Source: Eubacterium pyruvativorans (lineage in GTDB: Bacteria > Bacillota > Clostridia > Peptostreptococcales > Anaerovoracaceae). Taken from it: 64,000 nucleotides of DNA. Below are positions 1-7,927 of the stretch, piece after piece. A model generated the notes under the pieces. That model saw only the letters and a list, made by a program, of their open reading frames with translations, searched no databases and was not told the origin of the DNA. The stretch spans positions 1 to 64,000 of the forward strand of contig NZ_FNBF01000005.1 of the NCBI RefSeq assembly GCF_900102225.1, in the 5' to 3' direction. Each line of letters starts with the position of its first letter. The stretch's first letter is position 1. The translations under genes and the position numbers were made by a program.

Positions 1-5
1 AAACA

Positions 6-48
6 GAAACCCCGCAAAGCACTGAATTTCAATGCCTTGCGGGGTTTC
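6..48 (-). terminator. Rho-independent terminator of tRNA-Glu
   Basis: A 12-bp perfect stem (GAAACCCCGCAA, 6-17, against TTGCGGGGTTTC, 37-48) is followed on the minus strand by a T-rich run. It lies just downstream of the minus-strand tRNA, so it most likely ends that transcript. Confidence 0.8.
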
Positions 49-54
49 AAACGT

Positions 55-129
55 TGGTACCGCCACCGGGACTCGAACCCGAGATTCAGCCGTGAGAGGG
101 CTGCGTCTTAACCACTTGACCATGGCGGC
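55..129 (-). tRNA. tRNA-Glu (anticodon CUC)
   Basis: The reverse complement folds as a full cloverleaf. The acceptor GCCGCCA pairs with TGGCGGT, the D arm is intact, the anticodon stem CAGCC/GGCTG carries loop CTCTCAC with anticodon CTC, and the T arm contains GGTTCGAGTCC. A CCA end is encoded at 57-55. The D-arm and anticodon-arm sequence is typical of bacterial tRNA-Glu. The gene is monocistronic, with its own promoter and terminator. Confidence 0.93.
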
Positions 130-179
130 GAAATGAATATCTCTCACTTTCTGTCGGCCCTTGCGAACTGACAATGACT

Positions 180-208
180 ATAATACATGAACTGGGAGCG
201 GGTGTCAA
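180..208 (-). promoter_or_regulatory. Promoter of tRNA-Glu
   Basis: On the minus strand a consensus -35 TTGACA (208-203) is separated by 17 bp from -10 TATTAT (185-180). It lies about 50 bp upstream of the tRNA 5' end. Confidence 0.75.
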
Positions 209-244
209 GAAGGAAATGAAATTATTTTTTGGCGGGGATATGGC

Positions 245-273
245 TTGCAGAATCCGATGAAATGTTGGATACT
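245..273 (+). promoter_or_regulatory. Candidate promoter of thrC
   Basis: TTGCAG (245-250), a 17-bp spacer and GATACT (268-273) lie about 50 bp upstream of the thrC start. Both hexamers are imperfect. Confidence 0.4.
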
Positions 274-325
274 GTAACATAAACAGGTATGAAATTTGTA
301 GTGACAGAACAAGGGGAGTGTTTTG

Positions 326-1798
326 ATGAAGTTCAGAAGTACCAGAGGATATGAGCGGGAGATGACCGGTGCGGAAGCGGTCATTCAGGGGATCGCTCCG
401 GACAGGGGACTTTTTGTCCCAACGGAAATCCCTGAAATGCCCTTCGACATAGCAGAGATGCAGGGGAAGTCGTATCAGGAAGTTGCAAAGGCGATTATCG
501 GTTTGTTCTTCGATGACTATACAGAGGAAGAGATGCAGTGCTGCATCGACGGGGCCTATGACGGAAAGTTCGAGGCGGAAGAGATCGTTCCGGTTGTGAA
601 GGCGGGAGATGCCTGGTTCCTGGAGCTGTATCACGGGAAGACGGCGGCGTTCAAGGATATGGCGCTGTCGATTCTTCCATATCTGCTGACGACAGCCATG
701 AAGAAGCAGCAGGAGGACAAGAAAATCTGCATTCTCACCGCCACCAGCGGTGACACCGGGAAGGCCGCTCTGGAGGGGTTCGCAGATGTGGAGGGGACGG
801 AAATTATTGTGTTTTTCCCGAACCACGGCGTCAGTCAGATTCAGCAGAAGCAGATGACATCCCAGGAAGGTTCGAATGTGCATGTTTTTGCCATTGAAGG
901 AAATTTCGACGATGCACAGACGGGTGTGAAGAATATCTTCCAGGATGAATCCGTTCATGAAGCGCTGCTGAAGGAGGGTGTGAAGCTGAGCTCCGCCAAT
1001 TCCATTAACATTGGACGCCTGGTGCCGCAGATCGCCTACTATGTATATTCGTACATCAAACTGCTGGAGCAGGGGGCTCTGAAATGCGGGGATCCGGTGA
1101 ATGTGGTGGTGCCGACGGGGAACTTCGGAAATATTCTGGCTGCCTACTATGCCAAGCGCATGGGGCTGCCGGTGAAGAAACTGATCTGTGCCTCCAACCG
1201 GAACAACGTACTGACGGATTTCCTCCGAACCGGCGTCTATGACACGAACCGGGCGTTCTATCAGACGAATTCTCCATCCATGGATATCCTGGTTTCCAGC
1301 AATCTGGAGCGTCTGCTTTATCATCTGAGCGGGGAGGATGCCGGTGAAATCCGGCGGCTGATGGCGGATCTGGACGAGAAGGGACGTTATGAAGTGCCGG
1401 ATTCGATCCGGGCAGGACTGTCCGCATTTAGTGCCGGTTTCGCCGGTGTGGAGGAAACCGATCAGACCATCGGTGCAATGTACCGGGAGAATCATTATTT
1501 GTTTGACACCCACACGGCAGTGGCATACAAGGTCTATGAAGACTATCGCCGGTCCACCGGTGATGAAACGCCGACACTGATCGCCTCCACGGCCAGTGCT
1601 TATAAGTTTGCATCCAGTGTTGCAGAATCGCTGGGCGTTCCGGAGACAGACGGGTTCCGGGCCATCGATGCGGTTCATGAGTATACCGGTGTGCCGGTGC
1701 CCCGGGCGATGTCCGGTCTGGAGGAGAAGCCGGTGCTCCATGATCAGGTGATTGACCGGACGGAAATGAAGGAAGCGGTGCTTCGAGCGCTGTCCTGA
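326..1798 (+). CDS. thrC: Threonine synthase
   Basis: This pyridoxal-phosphate enzyme converts O-phospho-L-homoserine to threonine, the last step of threonine synthesis, in the cytosol. At 490 residues it belongs to the long threonine-synthase class. The N-terminus (FRSTRG...GIAPDRGLFVP) is the family's N-terminal domain. HGKTAAFKD places the PLP lysine at about residue 110, followed by the TATSGDTGKAAL phosphate-binding region and the GNFGN segment. ATG 326 sits 7 bases after AAGGGGAG; a TTG immediately upstream is less likely. The gene has its own promoter and is followed by a long terminator hairpin, so it appears monocistronic. No other threonine-pathway gene is adjacent. Confidence 0.95.
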   Translation: MKFRSTRGYEREMTGAEAVIQGIAPDRGLFVPTEIPEMPFDIAEMQGKSYQEVAKAIIGLFFDDYTEEEMQCCIDGAYDGKFEAEEIVPVVKAGDAWFLELYHGKTAAFKDMALSILPYLLTTAMKKQQEDKKICILTATSGDTGKAALEGFADVEGTEIIVFFPNHGVSQIQQKQMTSQEGSNVHVFAIEGNFDDAQTGVKNIFQDESVHEALLKEGVKLSSANSINIGRLVPQIAYYVYSYIKLLEQGALKCGDPVNVVVPTGNFGNILAAYYAKRMGLPVKKLICASNRNNVLTDFLRTGVYDTNRAFYQTNSPSMDILVSSNLERLLYHLSGEDAGEIRRLMADLDEKGRYEVPDSIRAGLSAFSAGFAGVEETDQTIGAMYRENHYLFDTHTAVAYKVYEDYRRSTGDETPTLIASTASAYKFASSVAESLGVPETDGFRAIDAVHEYTGVPVPRAMSGLEEKPVLHDQVIDRTEMKEAVLRALS

Positions 1799-1818
1799 AA
1801 TTGCTCAGGGACAAAGGG

Positions 1819-1885
1819 AAGGGGACTCCGGTCCTCTTCCTGATCGCCCGGGAATCCATAGAGGATCGGGGGGGACCCCTTTTCT
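1819..1885 (+). terminator. Long terminator hairpin after thrC
   Basis: A 10-bp stem with one G-T pair (CCGGTCCTCT with AGAGGATCGG) is extended by an outer AAGGGG/CCCCTT stem and followed by TTTTCTG. It lies between thrC and the TTG start of the next gene. It also argues against starting that next gene at 1801, because the start codon would precede the terminator. Confidence 0.7.
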
Positions 1886-1908
1886 GCAAGTTCGGAGGTG
1901 TTATTTCT

Positions 1909-2787
1909 TTGAAAAATGAAATCGAAAAGAATACGGATATTGACGGATACGGCAATCGGATCGCGGTCGGTTCTTCCGCCCTGCACAGGCGCAGGGTGGC
2001 GGGACTGACCGCGTTGATTCTTCTCTTCGCCTTAGGCCTGCTGAATGAGCCGGAAGATTTTCTGGGGCCGAAACATACATCCTGGGTCCGGTACATGGAA
2101 GTCTACAGTTCCTTCCTGCTGCTTCTGGTCTACATCGTGCCGTTTTTCCTGTTCATGCGGTGGTTCTGCAAAAAATACACAGTCAGCGGTCTTGAACTTC
2201 TGCTGGCAGGATTCTGCGGCGCCTTCATAGCCTCTCCCTATGCAGGGGACTTGAATGACGATTTTACCCGCATTATGACCCGCCTTCTGGGACATTATTA
2301 CTCTGATGCGTGGATGGGATCTTTCGAGGTGGGGATCGTAGAAGAACTTCTGAAACTTGGTACGACAGCACTGGTTCTGTACGTGCTGGGGAGGAAAACT
2401 TTGAAAAGTTTTCTGGGCATCGGGATGTGTGTCGGCATGGGATTTCAGATCGATGAGGATATTTCCGATATCACCGAAAGCGGCTTCCGGCACGTGAATG
2501 AAATCATTCTGATCGCTGTGGACAGGATCCAGGTTGCGCTGGGGTCCCACTGGTGCTACGCCGCAGTCACTGCTGCAGGTTTGTATTTCATGGCCACAGC
2601 CATGGGAGACAGGAAGAGACGGCGGAAGGGGCTCGGCCTCATCATTCTGATCATGGCGGATCACTTCGTGTACGATACGCCGATCGGCGATGTAAACCTG
2701 TTCAATGCCCTCCTGACCGCTGCCGTACTGGTGCCGCTGGTGCTGATCTTACGAAGCTCTGAAATGTCTCCGGAGGAAAGGATATAG
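1909..2787 (+). CDS. PrsW-like intramembrane protease family protein
   Basis: This predicted integral membrane protein of 292 residues has about eight hydrophobic segments. The motif VEELLKLG (EExxK, around residues 145-149), the downstream GMGFQIDEDI segment and a late MADHFVYD segment match the conserved polar motifs of the PrsW / CPBP-related intramembrane proteases. In Bacillus, PrsW cleaves the anti-sigma factor RsiW; here the substrate is unknown and no sigma/anti-sigma pair is adjacent. TTG 1909 follows GGAGGTG with good spacing and lies after the thrC terminator. An in-frame TTG at 1801 would add 36 residues that are mostly encoded by the terminator. Confidence 0.7.
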   Translation: MKNEIEKNTDIDGYGNRIAVGSSALHRRRVAGLTALILLFALGLLNEPEDFLGPKHTSWVRYMEVYSSFLLLLVYIVPFFLFMRWFCKKYTVSGLELLLAGFCGAFIASPYAGDLNDDFTRIMTRLLGHYYSDAWMGSFEVGIVEELLKLGTTALVLYVLGRKTLKSFLGIGMCVGMGFQIDEDISDITESGFRHVNEIILIAVDRIQVALGSHWCYAAVTAAGLYFMATAMGDRKRRRKGLGLIILIMADHFVYDTPIGDVNLFNALLTAAVLVPLVLILRSSEMSPEERI

Positions 2788-3094
2788 AGTATGGGACGGA
2801 AAAACGTTTTTGAGATGAACCTTCCGAGAATCTGCTGAATGCCCTGCTTGGAAATTTATTACAATAAGTATGCCGCAGGAGATCAACGTTCCGGCGTCAC
2901 TGAATGAAAGGACAGTGGCCTTGACCGGGGATATCGGAGAAGACATCTGAAGCTGACGGATGCGGGAGCTATACTGCAGCGCAGAACCGAAGAAGACACA
3001 GAAAACGCCGCCGGCTGAGATACAGTTGGCAAGAGACAGAAGAAAAGATTATCTACGCAGGAAGGAGGATTCCAAATGATACTTCTTGCTCCGG
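2788..3094. other. Intergenic region with a possible gene remnant
   Basis: No complete gene is evident. A 26-codon frame at 2870-2950 (+) starts MPQEINVPASLNERT and ends EDI. Its LNERTVALTGDI stretch loosely recalls the N-terminal beta-strand of ClpP-like peptidases, but it is too short to assign. The rest shows no convincing RNA structure. Confidence 0.3.
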
Positions 3095-3562
3095 TCAGTC
3101 AGAGAGATCCGGCCCCGAGAGCAGGGCATCCTCCAGCTTTCGGCGGATCCGGAGATGTGTTCCGGCACAGCCCATGGCGAAGCAGCTGCCCCGCAGGACC
3201 TTTGGGCCGAAAAACAGAACGATGCCACTCGATTCACCAACATGGAAGGAAGCAGGTGAAGCAGTCAGCTGCAGAATCGGTTCTATCTGCAGAGTCCGTG
3301 TCCGGCGGATCCCGGCTTTAGAAAGAGGATTTCCCTGGGCGTCTACGGCCTGGTAGCCGAAGCCTGCGGCAGGGGAGTCACCATCATTCGGGAGATAGAG
3401 TGCGGCCTGACCGTCCGTGGTAACAACTTCATTCGCCTGGACTTCTGCGCCCCGGAACGAGAAACAGTCCAGCATCTGTTTTATTTCCCAGTCCGGGACA
3501 GGACCGAGCCAGGCCCGGACAGCAGGGAGCTTCATCAATTCTTCTGCGTTGATACGTTTCAT
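3095..3562 (-). CDS. Hypothetical protein of about 155 residues
   Basis: I do not recognise this protein. It has no signal peptide or obvious membrane segment. The N-terminal third (MKRINAEELMKLPAVRAWL, then DWEIKQML) looks helical and the middle is rich in beta-type residues and prolines. The composition is protein-like, and no better frame covers the interval. The start was set at the second ATG (3562), which is preceded by GAGG; an ATG at 3574 is an alternative. It is transcribed divergently from the aldolase gene at 3706. Confidence 0.5.
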   Translation of the reverse strand: MKRINAEELMKLPAVRAWLGPVPDWEIKQMLDCFSFRGAEVQANEVVTTDGQAALYLPNDGDSPAAGFGYQAVDAQGNPLSKAGIRRTRTLQIEPILQLTASPASFHVGESSGIVLFFGPKVLRGSCFAMGCAGTHLRIRRKLEDALLSGPDLSD

Positions 3563-3633
3563 TGTTTTCCTCATCTGCTTGCTGTTTCCTTCTTCACAGC
3601 GGACATCACAATCCTGCTTTCATGTGAATGTGC

Positions 3634-3668
3634 AAAACAATTGTTTTACTTATCATTAAGCGTAGTAT
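3634..3668 (+). promoter_or_regulatory. Promoter with overlapping palindromic operator candidate
   Basis: A perfect 14-bp palindrome, AAAACAATTGTTTT (3634-3647), overlaps a possible -35 (TTGTTT, 3641-3646). A possible -10, TAGTAT (3663-3668), lies 16 bp downstream. Position and symmetry suggest repressor control of the downstream aldolase gene. No regulator gene is adjacent. Confidence 0.45.
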
Positions 3669-3705
3669 ATATTGAAGTTAACGAAATAACAAGGAGAGTG
3701 AGCGG

Positions 3706-4470
3706 ATGAATCATACAACGATTGGAACCTTTTTTGAACTGGGTGGCCGGGGAGCAATGGAAGCACTGACCCGGACAGGGCTGGACTATGTCGTCATTGA
3801 CACAGAACATGGGTGCTTTTCTGAGGAGAGTACGGCGGATTTAATCCTCGCAGCCGAACGCGGCGGGCTGCTGCCTTATGTACGCATCGGAGATATGCGC
3901 AGGCCTTATGTGCTGCGAATGCTGGACATTGGTGCAAGGGGATTGATCGTTCCCAATATCCGTTCTGTGGAACAAGTCGAGGAATTGATAAGCTATGCGA
4001 AATTTCCTCCCCTGGGAAATCGGGGATATTGTCCAAACCGCACCAGTGGATGGGGTTTCGATGACTGGGCGGCAGATGCCGGAAACTATATGGCGGAATG
4101 CAACCGTCGCTGTAAGGTGATCCCGCAATGTGAGACAAAGGAGGCATTGGAGCAGATCGAACAAATTGCGGGGCTTCCCGGTGTAGATGGGATCTTTGTC
4201 GGTCCCTGTGATTTGTCCATCGACCTGGGGATTTCTCTACAATTCGACAATCCGGAACTTGTAAAAGCGATTGAAAGAATTCTCGCTGCCTGTAAACAGA
4301 ATGGCAAAGAATCCTATATCTTTGCCGGGAATATGGACGATGCGGTGAAGTGGTCGCAGCTGGGCTTCGGCAGCATTGCTTACAGTCTGGATGCCAGTGT
4401 TTTCATCAGCACATGGAGGTCTCTCGTAGAAGATTACCATGAAAAATGTGAGAACGAGATAAGACTGTGA
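3706..4470 (+). CDS. HpcH/HpaI-family aldolase
   Basis: This 254-residue class II pyruvate aldolase is of the HpcH/HpaI family (2-keto-3-deoxy-rhamnonate and 2,4-dihydroxyhept-2-enedioate aldolases, distantly citrate-lyase beta). The family features are YVVIDTEHGCF (residues about 29-39), the IVPNIRSVEQVEELISYAKFPPLGNRGY arginine-containing segment, the metal-binding E of IPQCETKEALE and D of IFVGPCDLSIDLG. It should cleave a 2-keto-3-deoxy sugar acid to pyruvate and an aldehyde; the exact substrate cannot be read from sequence. ATG 3706 follows AAGGAGAG. It stands alone behind a palindromic operator candidate. Confidence 0.85.
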   Translation: MNHTTIGTFFELGGRGAMEALTRTGLDYVVIDTEHGCFSEESTADLILAAERGGLLPYVRIGDMRRPYVLRMLDIGARGLIVPNIRSVEQVEELISYAKFPPLGNRGYCPNRTSGWGFDDWAADAGNYMAECNRRCKVIPQCETKEALEQIEQIAGLPGVDGIFVGPCDLSIDLGISLQFDNPELVKAIERILAACKQNGKESYIFAGNMDDAVKWSQLGFGSIAYSLDASVFISTWRSLVEDYHEKCENEIRL

Positions 4471-4510
4471 AGAAATGCGGATTGGCTGATTAAAGGACGT
4501 GATCGACCGT

Positions 4511-4842
4511 TTATTTGTTCCAGCTTGGGTGAAGCCCATCCCACACAATCCGGCGATAATTTTCCTGATCGGTATCTCCACAGCAGAGGCCGGTCATGAT
4601 GGAATTCATGTCACCTTTCACATAATGAAGTTTTCCGTCATCCGCCTTCGCAGTGCGGTAGATGCAATCGGCTTTATCAGGTTCCACAATGGTGATGATG
4701 GGACGTTCTTCATTCTGATATACAACGGTTATTCCTCCTGTCCCGCAGATACGGACTCTGCGAGAACGATTGCTTTTCCTTCCACTGCTTCGGCCATTTT
4801 GGCAGTCTGCGGGTTGTAATCGATGACAAAAGTCTTATACAT
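4511..4842 (-). pseudogene. Decayed diaminopropionate ammonia-lyase (dpaL/ygeX) remnant
   Basis: On the minus strand a frame ending at 4511 reads PIITIVEPDKADCIYRTAKA, then GDMNSIMTGLCCG, directly followed by DTDQENYRRIVWDG. The first parts match the PLP-phosphate and substrate region of DpaL (IVEPDKADCIYR, GDM.TIMAGLACG). The last part matches its extreme C-terminus (EGDTD..YR.VVW.G). About 130 residues between them are missing. Upstream, a 37-codon frame (4842-4729) with a strong GGAGGAG site is out of frame with the DpaL part. I read this as a remnant with an internal deletion and a frameshift. Confidence 0.75.
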
Positions 4843-4899
4843 GGCAGTTCTCCTCCTTGCTCAAAAGATAACAGGCCGGCAAAACGTCCTCTACCTGTA

Positions 4900-5151
4900 G
4901 TGGGAAAATTTTAAGTCAATTTTTTGTAAAAGGGTATGCAACTGCTTCTTTACAATGAGGATAATCAATCCTGCAAACTGGATCATGTCCAGGCTGGTGA
5001 CGACGCACCCCGTACGGGGCGAGAGTGTTGAAATCGTCTGGGTGAAATGTGACAATAGAATAATAATGTCAGGGGTTTGCCGCAGGGTGCGGGCATCTCA
5101 ACGACGTTTTTCGTCGGAAAGTTTTCAGGAATATCTAAACAGGAGTATGGA
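4900..5151 (+). promoter_or_regulatory. Structured leader upstream of nucleoside hydrolase
   Basis: The region holds several hairpins in a row: GACGA/TCGTC enclosing the palindrome CCCCGTACGGGG (5008-5019), TGACA/TGTCA, CCGCA/TGCGG, and CGACG-TTTTT-CGTCG just before the ribosome binding site. A TACAAT (4951-4956) could be a -10, but no good -35 is seen. I do not recognise a known riboswitch. Confidence 0.35.
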
Positions 5152-6093
5152 ATGAAGAAAATATTGGTGGATTGTGATCTGACCTTTGGTGTGCCGCAGC
5201 ACCCCATGGATGACGGGCTGGCGATTCTCTACCTTCTGGGGGAGCCGGATGTGGAGATCGTGGGGATTACCTGCACATTCGGCAATGCGGATATCGGCAC
5301 CACGTTTGAAGCCACGAAGAAGATGATGCGGGACATCGGGCGTTCTGATATTCCGGTTTTTGGCGGCGCCATGCCCACCGGACTGGATTATCGCCGCAGC
5401 GGACAGCGGTATGAAGTGATGGAAATAGAGGCGTCGGACGGGGAAGGGAACCGCTCCAGGATCTCCGATGCGGCGCTTTTCATGGCGGAAGAGGCAAGGC
5501 GGCTGGACGGGGAACTGCTGATTCTGGCCCTGGGCGCTCAGACGAACCTGGCCGGTGCATGGGAATCCGATCATGATTTTTTCGATCATCTGGCGGGGGT
5601 GACCTGTATGGGATGCATCACAGAACCGCTGATTCTGAACGGAACGGTTCTCGGAGAGCTGAATTTCTCGGTGGATCCGGAGGCGGGGTATACGGTGTTG
5701 ACCAAGGGCCGCAATGTTACCCTTCTCACCGGCAATCATTGTCTTCCTTCTTATACGAAGCATGAGACTTACGAGAGCAGGCTGCTGGGAAGCGGCCGGC
5801 CAGTGGGGAAGTATATCTACGACAGAACCTCGGACTGGTTCCGGGAGAAGGTCCTGCGTTTCGGTCTGGACGGCTTCTACAACTGGGATGAGGCGGCGGC
5901 AGCCCGGATCTGCGGAAAGCCGTATTTTTCGGATCAGAAGCTGTGCTTCACGCCTTCTGTGGAGGATCTCCGGCGGGGATTTATCGGCGGCACCTCTTCC
6001 GGGAATGAAGTGTGCATCAATACGCCGGTCATCACAGATCCGGAGGGGCTGGAGGATTCCTATTTCCAAAATTGGCTGTGTCTGGATATGTAG
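5152..6093 (+). CDS. Nucleoside hydrolase (IUNH family)
   Basis: This 313-residue inosine-uridine-type nucleoside N-ribohydrolase releases a nucleobase and ribose from nucleosides in the cytosol for salvage. The N-terminal calcium-binding aspartate cluster is present as VDCDLTFGVPQHPMDDGLAI, the usual DxD...DD with a slightly extended loop. VGITCTFGN corresponds to the family's GITxxxGN strand, and ALGAQTNLA to the LGPLTNLA segment. A methionine/asparagine region (MGC...LNGTVLGELNFSVDPEA) matches the E/N-F-N-x-x-x-D-P-E-A substrate-binding motif. ATG 5152 follows AGGAG at six bases; an in-frame extension to 5077 lies in the structured leader. It is followed by its own terminator. Confidence 0.88.
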   Translation: MKKILVDCDLTFGVPQHPMDDGLAILYLLGEPDVEIVGITCTFGNADIGTTFEATKKMMRDIGRSDIPVFGGAMPTGLDYRRSGQRYEVMEIEASDGEGNRSRISDAALFMAEEARRLDGELLILALGAQTNLAGAWESDHDFFDHLAGVTCMGCITEPLILNGTVLGELNFSVDPEAGYTVLTKGRNVTLLTGNHCLPSYTKHETYESRLLGSGRPVGKYIYDRTSDWFREKVLRFGLDGFYNWDEAAAARICGKPYFSDQKLCFTPSVEDLRRGFIGGTSSGNEVCINTPVITDPEGLEDSYFQNWLCLDM

Positions 6094-6100
6094 TTTCTGT

Positions 6101-6140
6101 CTGCGTTCGTTTCGGCGGGCGCAGGCGGTTTTATTTTTTG
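6101..6140 (+). terminator. Terminator after nucleoside hydrolase
   Basis: A 9-bp stem with two G-T pairs (CTGCGTTCG with CGGGCGCAG, loop TTTCGG) is followed by GCGG and the T-rich TTTTATTTTTT. Confidence 0.7.
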
Positions 6141-6146
6141 TCCCCA

Positions 6147-6215
6147 TCGTCACCCTGATTCAGGCATTATAGGTTGACGAATCCGACAGGCGTGTTACAA
6201 TAAAGAGGTTGACGA
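6147..6215 (+). promoter_or_regulatory. bioB promoter with BirA-type operator
   Basis: The promoter is TTGACG (6173-6178), 17 bp, TACAAT (6196-6201). An inverted repeat, TCGTCACCC (6147-6155), 16 bp, GGTTGACGA (6172-6180), overlaps the -35. It resembles the Gram-positive BirA operator architecture of 9-bp half-sites (TTGTTAACC / GGTTAACAA) 14-16 bp apart. The right half-site is repeated exactly at 6207-6215, next to the expected transcription start. Repression by biotin-bound BirA is inferred. Confidence 0.6.
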
Positions 6216-6239
6216 TTGAGTTACGAGGAGGGTGACAAT

Positions 6240-7220
6240 ATGATCATGGAATTGGCCCGGGAGATCACGGCGGGGCGCCGGCTCACTTCCCGGGAAGAGT
6301 GCGAACCGCTGCTTTCTGAGGAACTGGGAGCATTAAACGAGGCGGCGGACTATATCCGGCGGGAGATGACCGGGGACAAGGTTGATCTCTGCTGTATCAT
6401 CAACGGACGGAGCGGGCGCTGTTCGGAGGATTGTAAGTTTTGCGCCCAGGCGTCCTGCAATCACACAGGAGTTTCGGAGTATCCGTTTCTGGATACGGAG
6501 ACGATTCTCCGGGATTGCGGGAAATATGCGGCGCTGGGAGTGGACCGGTATTCTATCGTGACGGCCGGCCGTTCCCTCAGCGGCGGGGATCTGGATCATG
6601 CGGCAGAGGCATACCGGGCGCTCCACGAACGCTATCCCGACATGAAGCTCTGCGGGTCCCACGGTCTGGAGTCGGATGAAGCGTTCCGGCGCATGAAGGA
6701 GGCGGGGGTGGATACCGTCCACTGCAATGTGGAAACGTCCCGGCACTACTTCCCGCAGATCTGCTCGACCCATACTTATGAGGACAAAGTCAGGTCGATC
6801 CGGCGGGCGAAGGCCGCCGGGCTGCATGTCTGCTGCGGCGGCATCATCGGCATGGGGGAGAGCTGGGCGGACCGGATCGATATGGCGCTGGAAATTGCGG
6901 AGCTGGATCCCCAGTCGATTCCGCTGAATGTGCTGATTCCGATTCCGGGGACGCCGTTCGAAGATCTGGAGGGAATGAAAAATGAGGATGTCCTCCGGAC
7001 CGTTTCTATTTTCCGGTTCGTGAATCCGGAGAAACAGATCCGGATTGCGGCGGGCCGGTTCCGGTTCGAGGACGGCGGTGCAGCGCTGTTCCGGGCAGGA
7101 GCCAGTGCCACCATAACGGGGGATATGCTGACCACCGTCGGGAATAATACCCGGGAGGACAGGGCGATGTTCCGGGAGATGGGATTCCGCCTGAAGCCGG
7201 CGTCCGGTGAAGAATTCTGA
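6240..7220 (+). CDS. bioB: Biotin synthase
   Basis: BioB is a radical-SAM enzyme that inserts sulphur into dethiobiotin in the last step of biotin synthesis. At 326 residues it has the family's usual length. The radical-SAM cluster motif CSEDCKFC is at residues 61-68, and the auxiliary [2Fe-2S] ligand regions are recognisable (VHCNVETS, CCGGIIGMGE, and the IRIAAGR arginine motif). ATG 6240 lies 7 bases after GAGGAGGG. It is followed 25 bases later by bioY, so synthesis of the last step and uptake are co-transcribed. No other bio genes lie nearby, which suggests dethiobiotin is imported or made elsewhere. Confidence 0.96.
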   Translation: MIMELAREITAGRRLTSREECEPLLSEELGALNEAADYIRREMTGDKVDLCCIINGRSGRCSEDCKFCAQASCNHTGVSEYPFLDTETILRDCGKYAALGVDRYSIVTAGRSLSGGDLDHAAEAYRALHERYPDMKLCGSHGLESDEAFRRMKEAGVDTVHCNVETSRHYFPQICSTHTYEDKVRSIRRAKAAGLHVCCGGIIGMGESWADRIDMALEIAELDPQSIPLNVLIPIPGTPFEDLEGMKNEDVLRTVSIFRFVNPEKQIRIAAGRFRFEDGGAALFRAGASATITGDMLTTVGNNTREDRAMFREMGFRLKPASGEEF

Positions 7221-7245
7221 GGGATATGAAGCAGGAGGTAATGAA

Positions 7246-7803
7246 ATGAATACAGGAAGCACTTCGAAAGTGAGAGAAATGACCATCACGGCGCTCATGG
7301 CTGCTGTGATCTGTGTGCTTGGGCCGATTTCCGTCCCGATCGGGCCAGTGCCGATCTCCCTGACGAATCTGGCGATCTATTTCGTACTGTATGCGGTGGG
7401 AACGAAGCGGGGGCTGAGTGCATTCCTGATCTACCTGCTGCTGGGACTGGCCGGTCTGCCGGTGTTCTCCGGTTTCACCGGGGGGCCGCAGAAACTGTTC
7501 GGACCGACCGGCGGCTACATTATCGGTTTTCTGGGAATGACGCTGGTGGCGGGATTGTTCATTGACCGTTTCACGGAGAAGCGGATTCGCTGCATCCTGG
7601 GAATGTTCCTGGCCACGTTGATTCCGTATGTGTTGGGAACGCTCTGGCTGGCCGTCTCTGCCCATATGACGTTCAAAGCGGCGCTGGCCGCAGGTGTTCT
7701 GCCTTTCGTGTGGGAAGATGTTCTGAAGATGGCTGCCGCCGCCGCTCTCGGTCCGGTGATCCGGAACCGGCTCCGGCGGGCGGGGCTCTGCTGCTACGAA
7801 TAG
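7246..7803 (+). CDS. bioY: Biotin transporter S component BioY
   Basis: This 185-residue membrane protein is the substrate-binding (S) component of an energy-coupling-factor biotin transporter. About six hydrophobic segments are visible. Conserved BioY features include the P-V-P-I-S-L-T-N segment near residue 35, GLAGLPVFSGFTGG and the FGPTGGYIIGF motif. ATG 7246 follows AGGAGG at seven bases. It sits in the bioB operon behind the BirA-type operator; the shared EcfA/A'/T module is not in this window. Confidence 0.93.
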   Translation: MNTGSTSKVREMTITALMAAVICVLGPISVPIGPVPISLTNLAIYFVLYAVGTKRGLSAFLIYLLLGLAGLPVFSGFTGGPQKLFGPTGGYIIGFLGMTLVAGLFIDRFTEKRIRCILGMFLATLIPYVLGTLWLAVSAHMTFKAALAAGVLPFVWEDVLKMAAAAALGPVIRNRLRRAGLCCYE

Positions 7804-7927
7804 CCGGCGGGATATTTTCCGCAGGAAGAGCAGCCCTTCGATTCCACTCGCGAAGGCTGACCCGATGTGCTACAATAATACGGATAGAGATGCGTAAACA
7901 TTTGGTCGGTTGGTATCGGGTGAAGGT

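Noticed and set aside
1801-1908. N-terminal extension of the PrsW-like gene from TTG 1801
   Set aside because: The extension is encoded by the thrC terminator hairpin and lacks a ribosome binding site, whereas TTG 1909 has GGAGGTG at good distance.
2870-2950. 26-codon frame with slight ClpP-like wording
   Set aside because: It is too short to support homology and is kept only as a note on the intergenic region.
4499-4819. Plus-strand open frame of 106 codons
   Set aside because: It is antisense to a clear DpaL remnant, has no ribosome binding site, and its sequence does not look protein-like.
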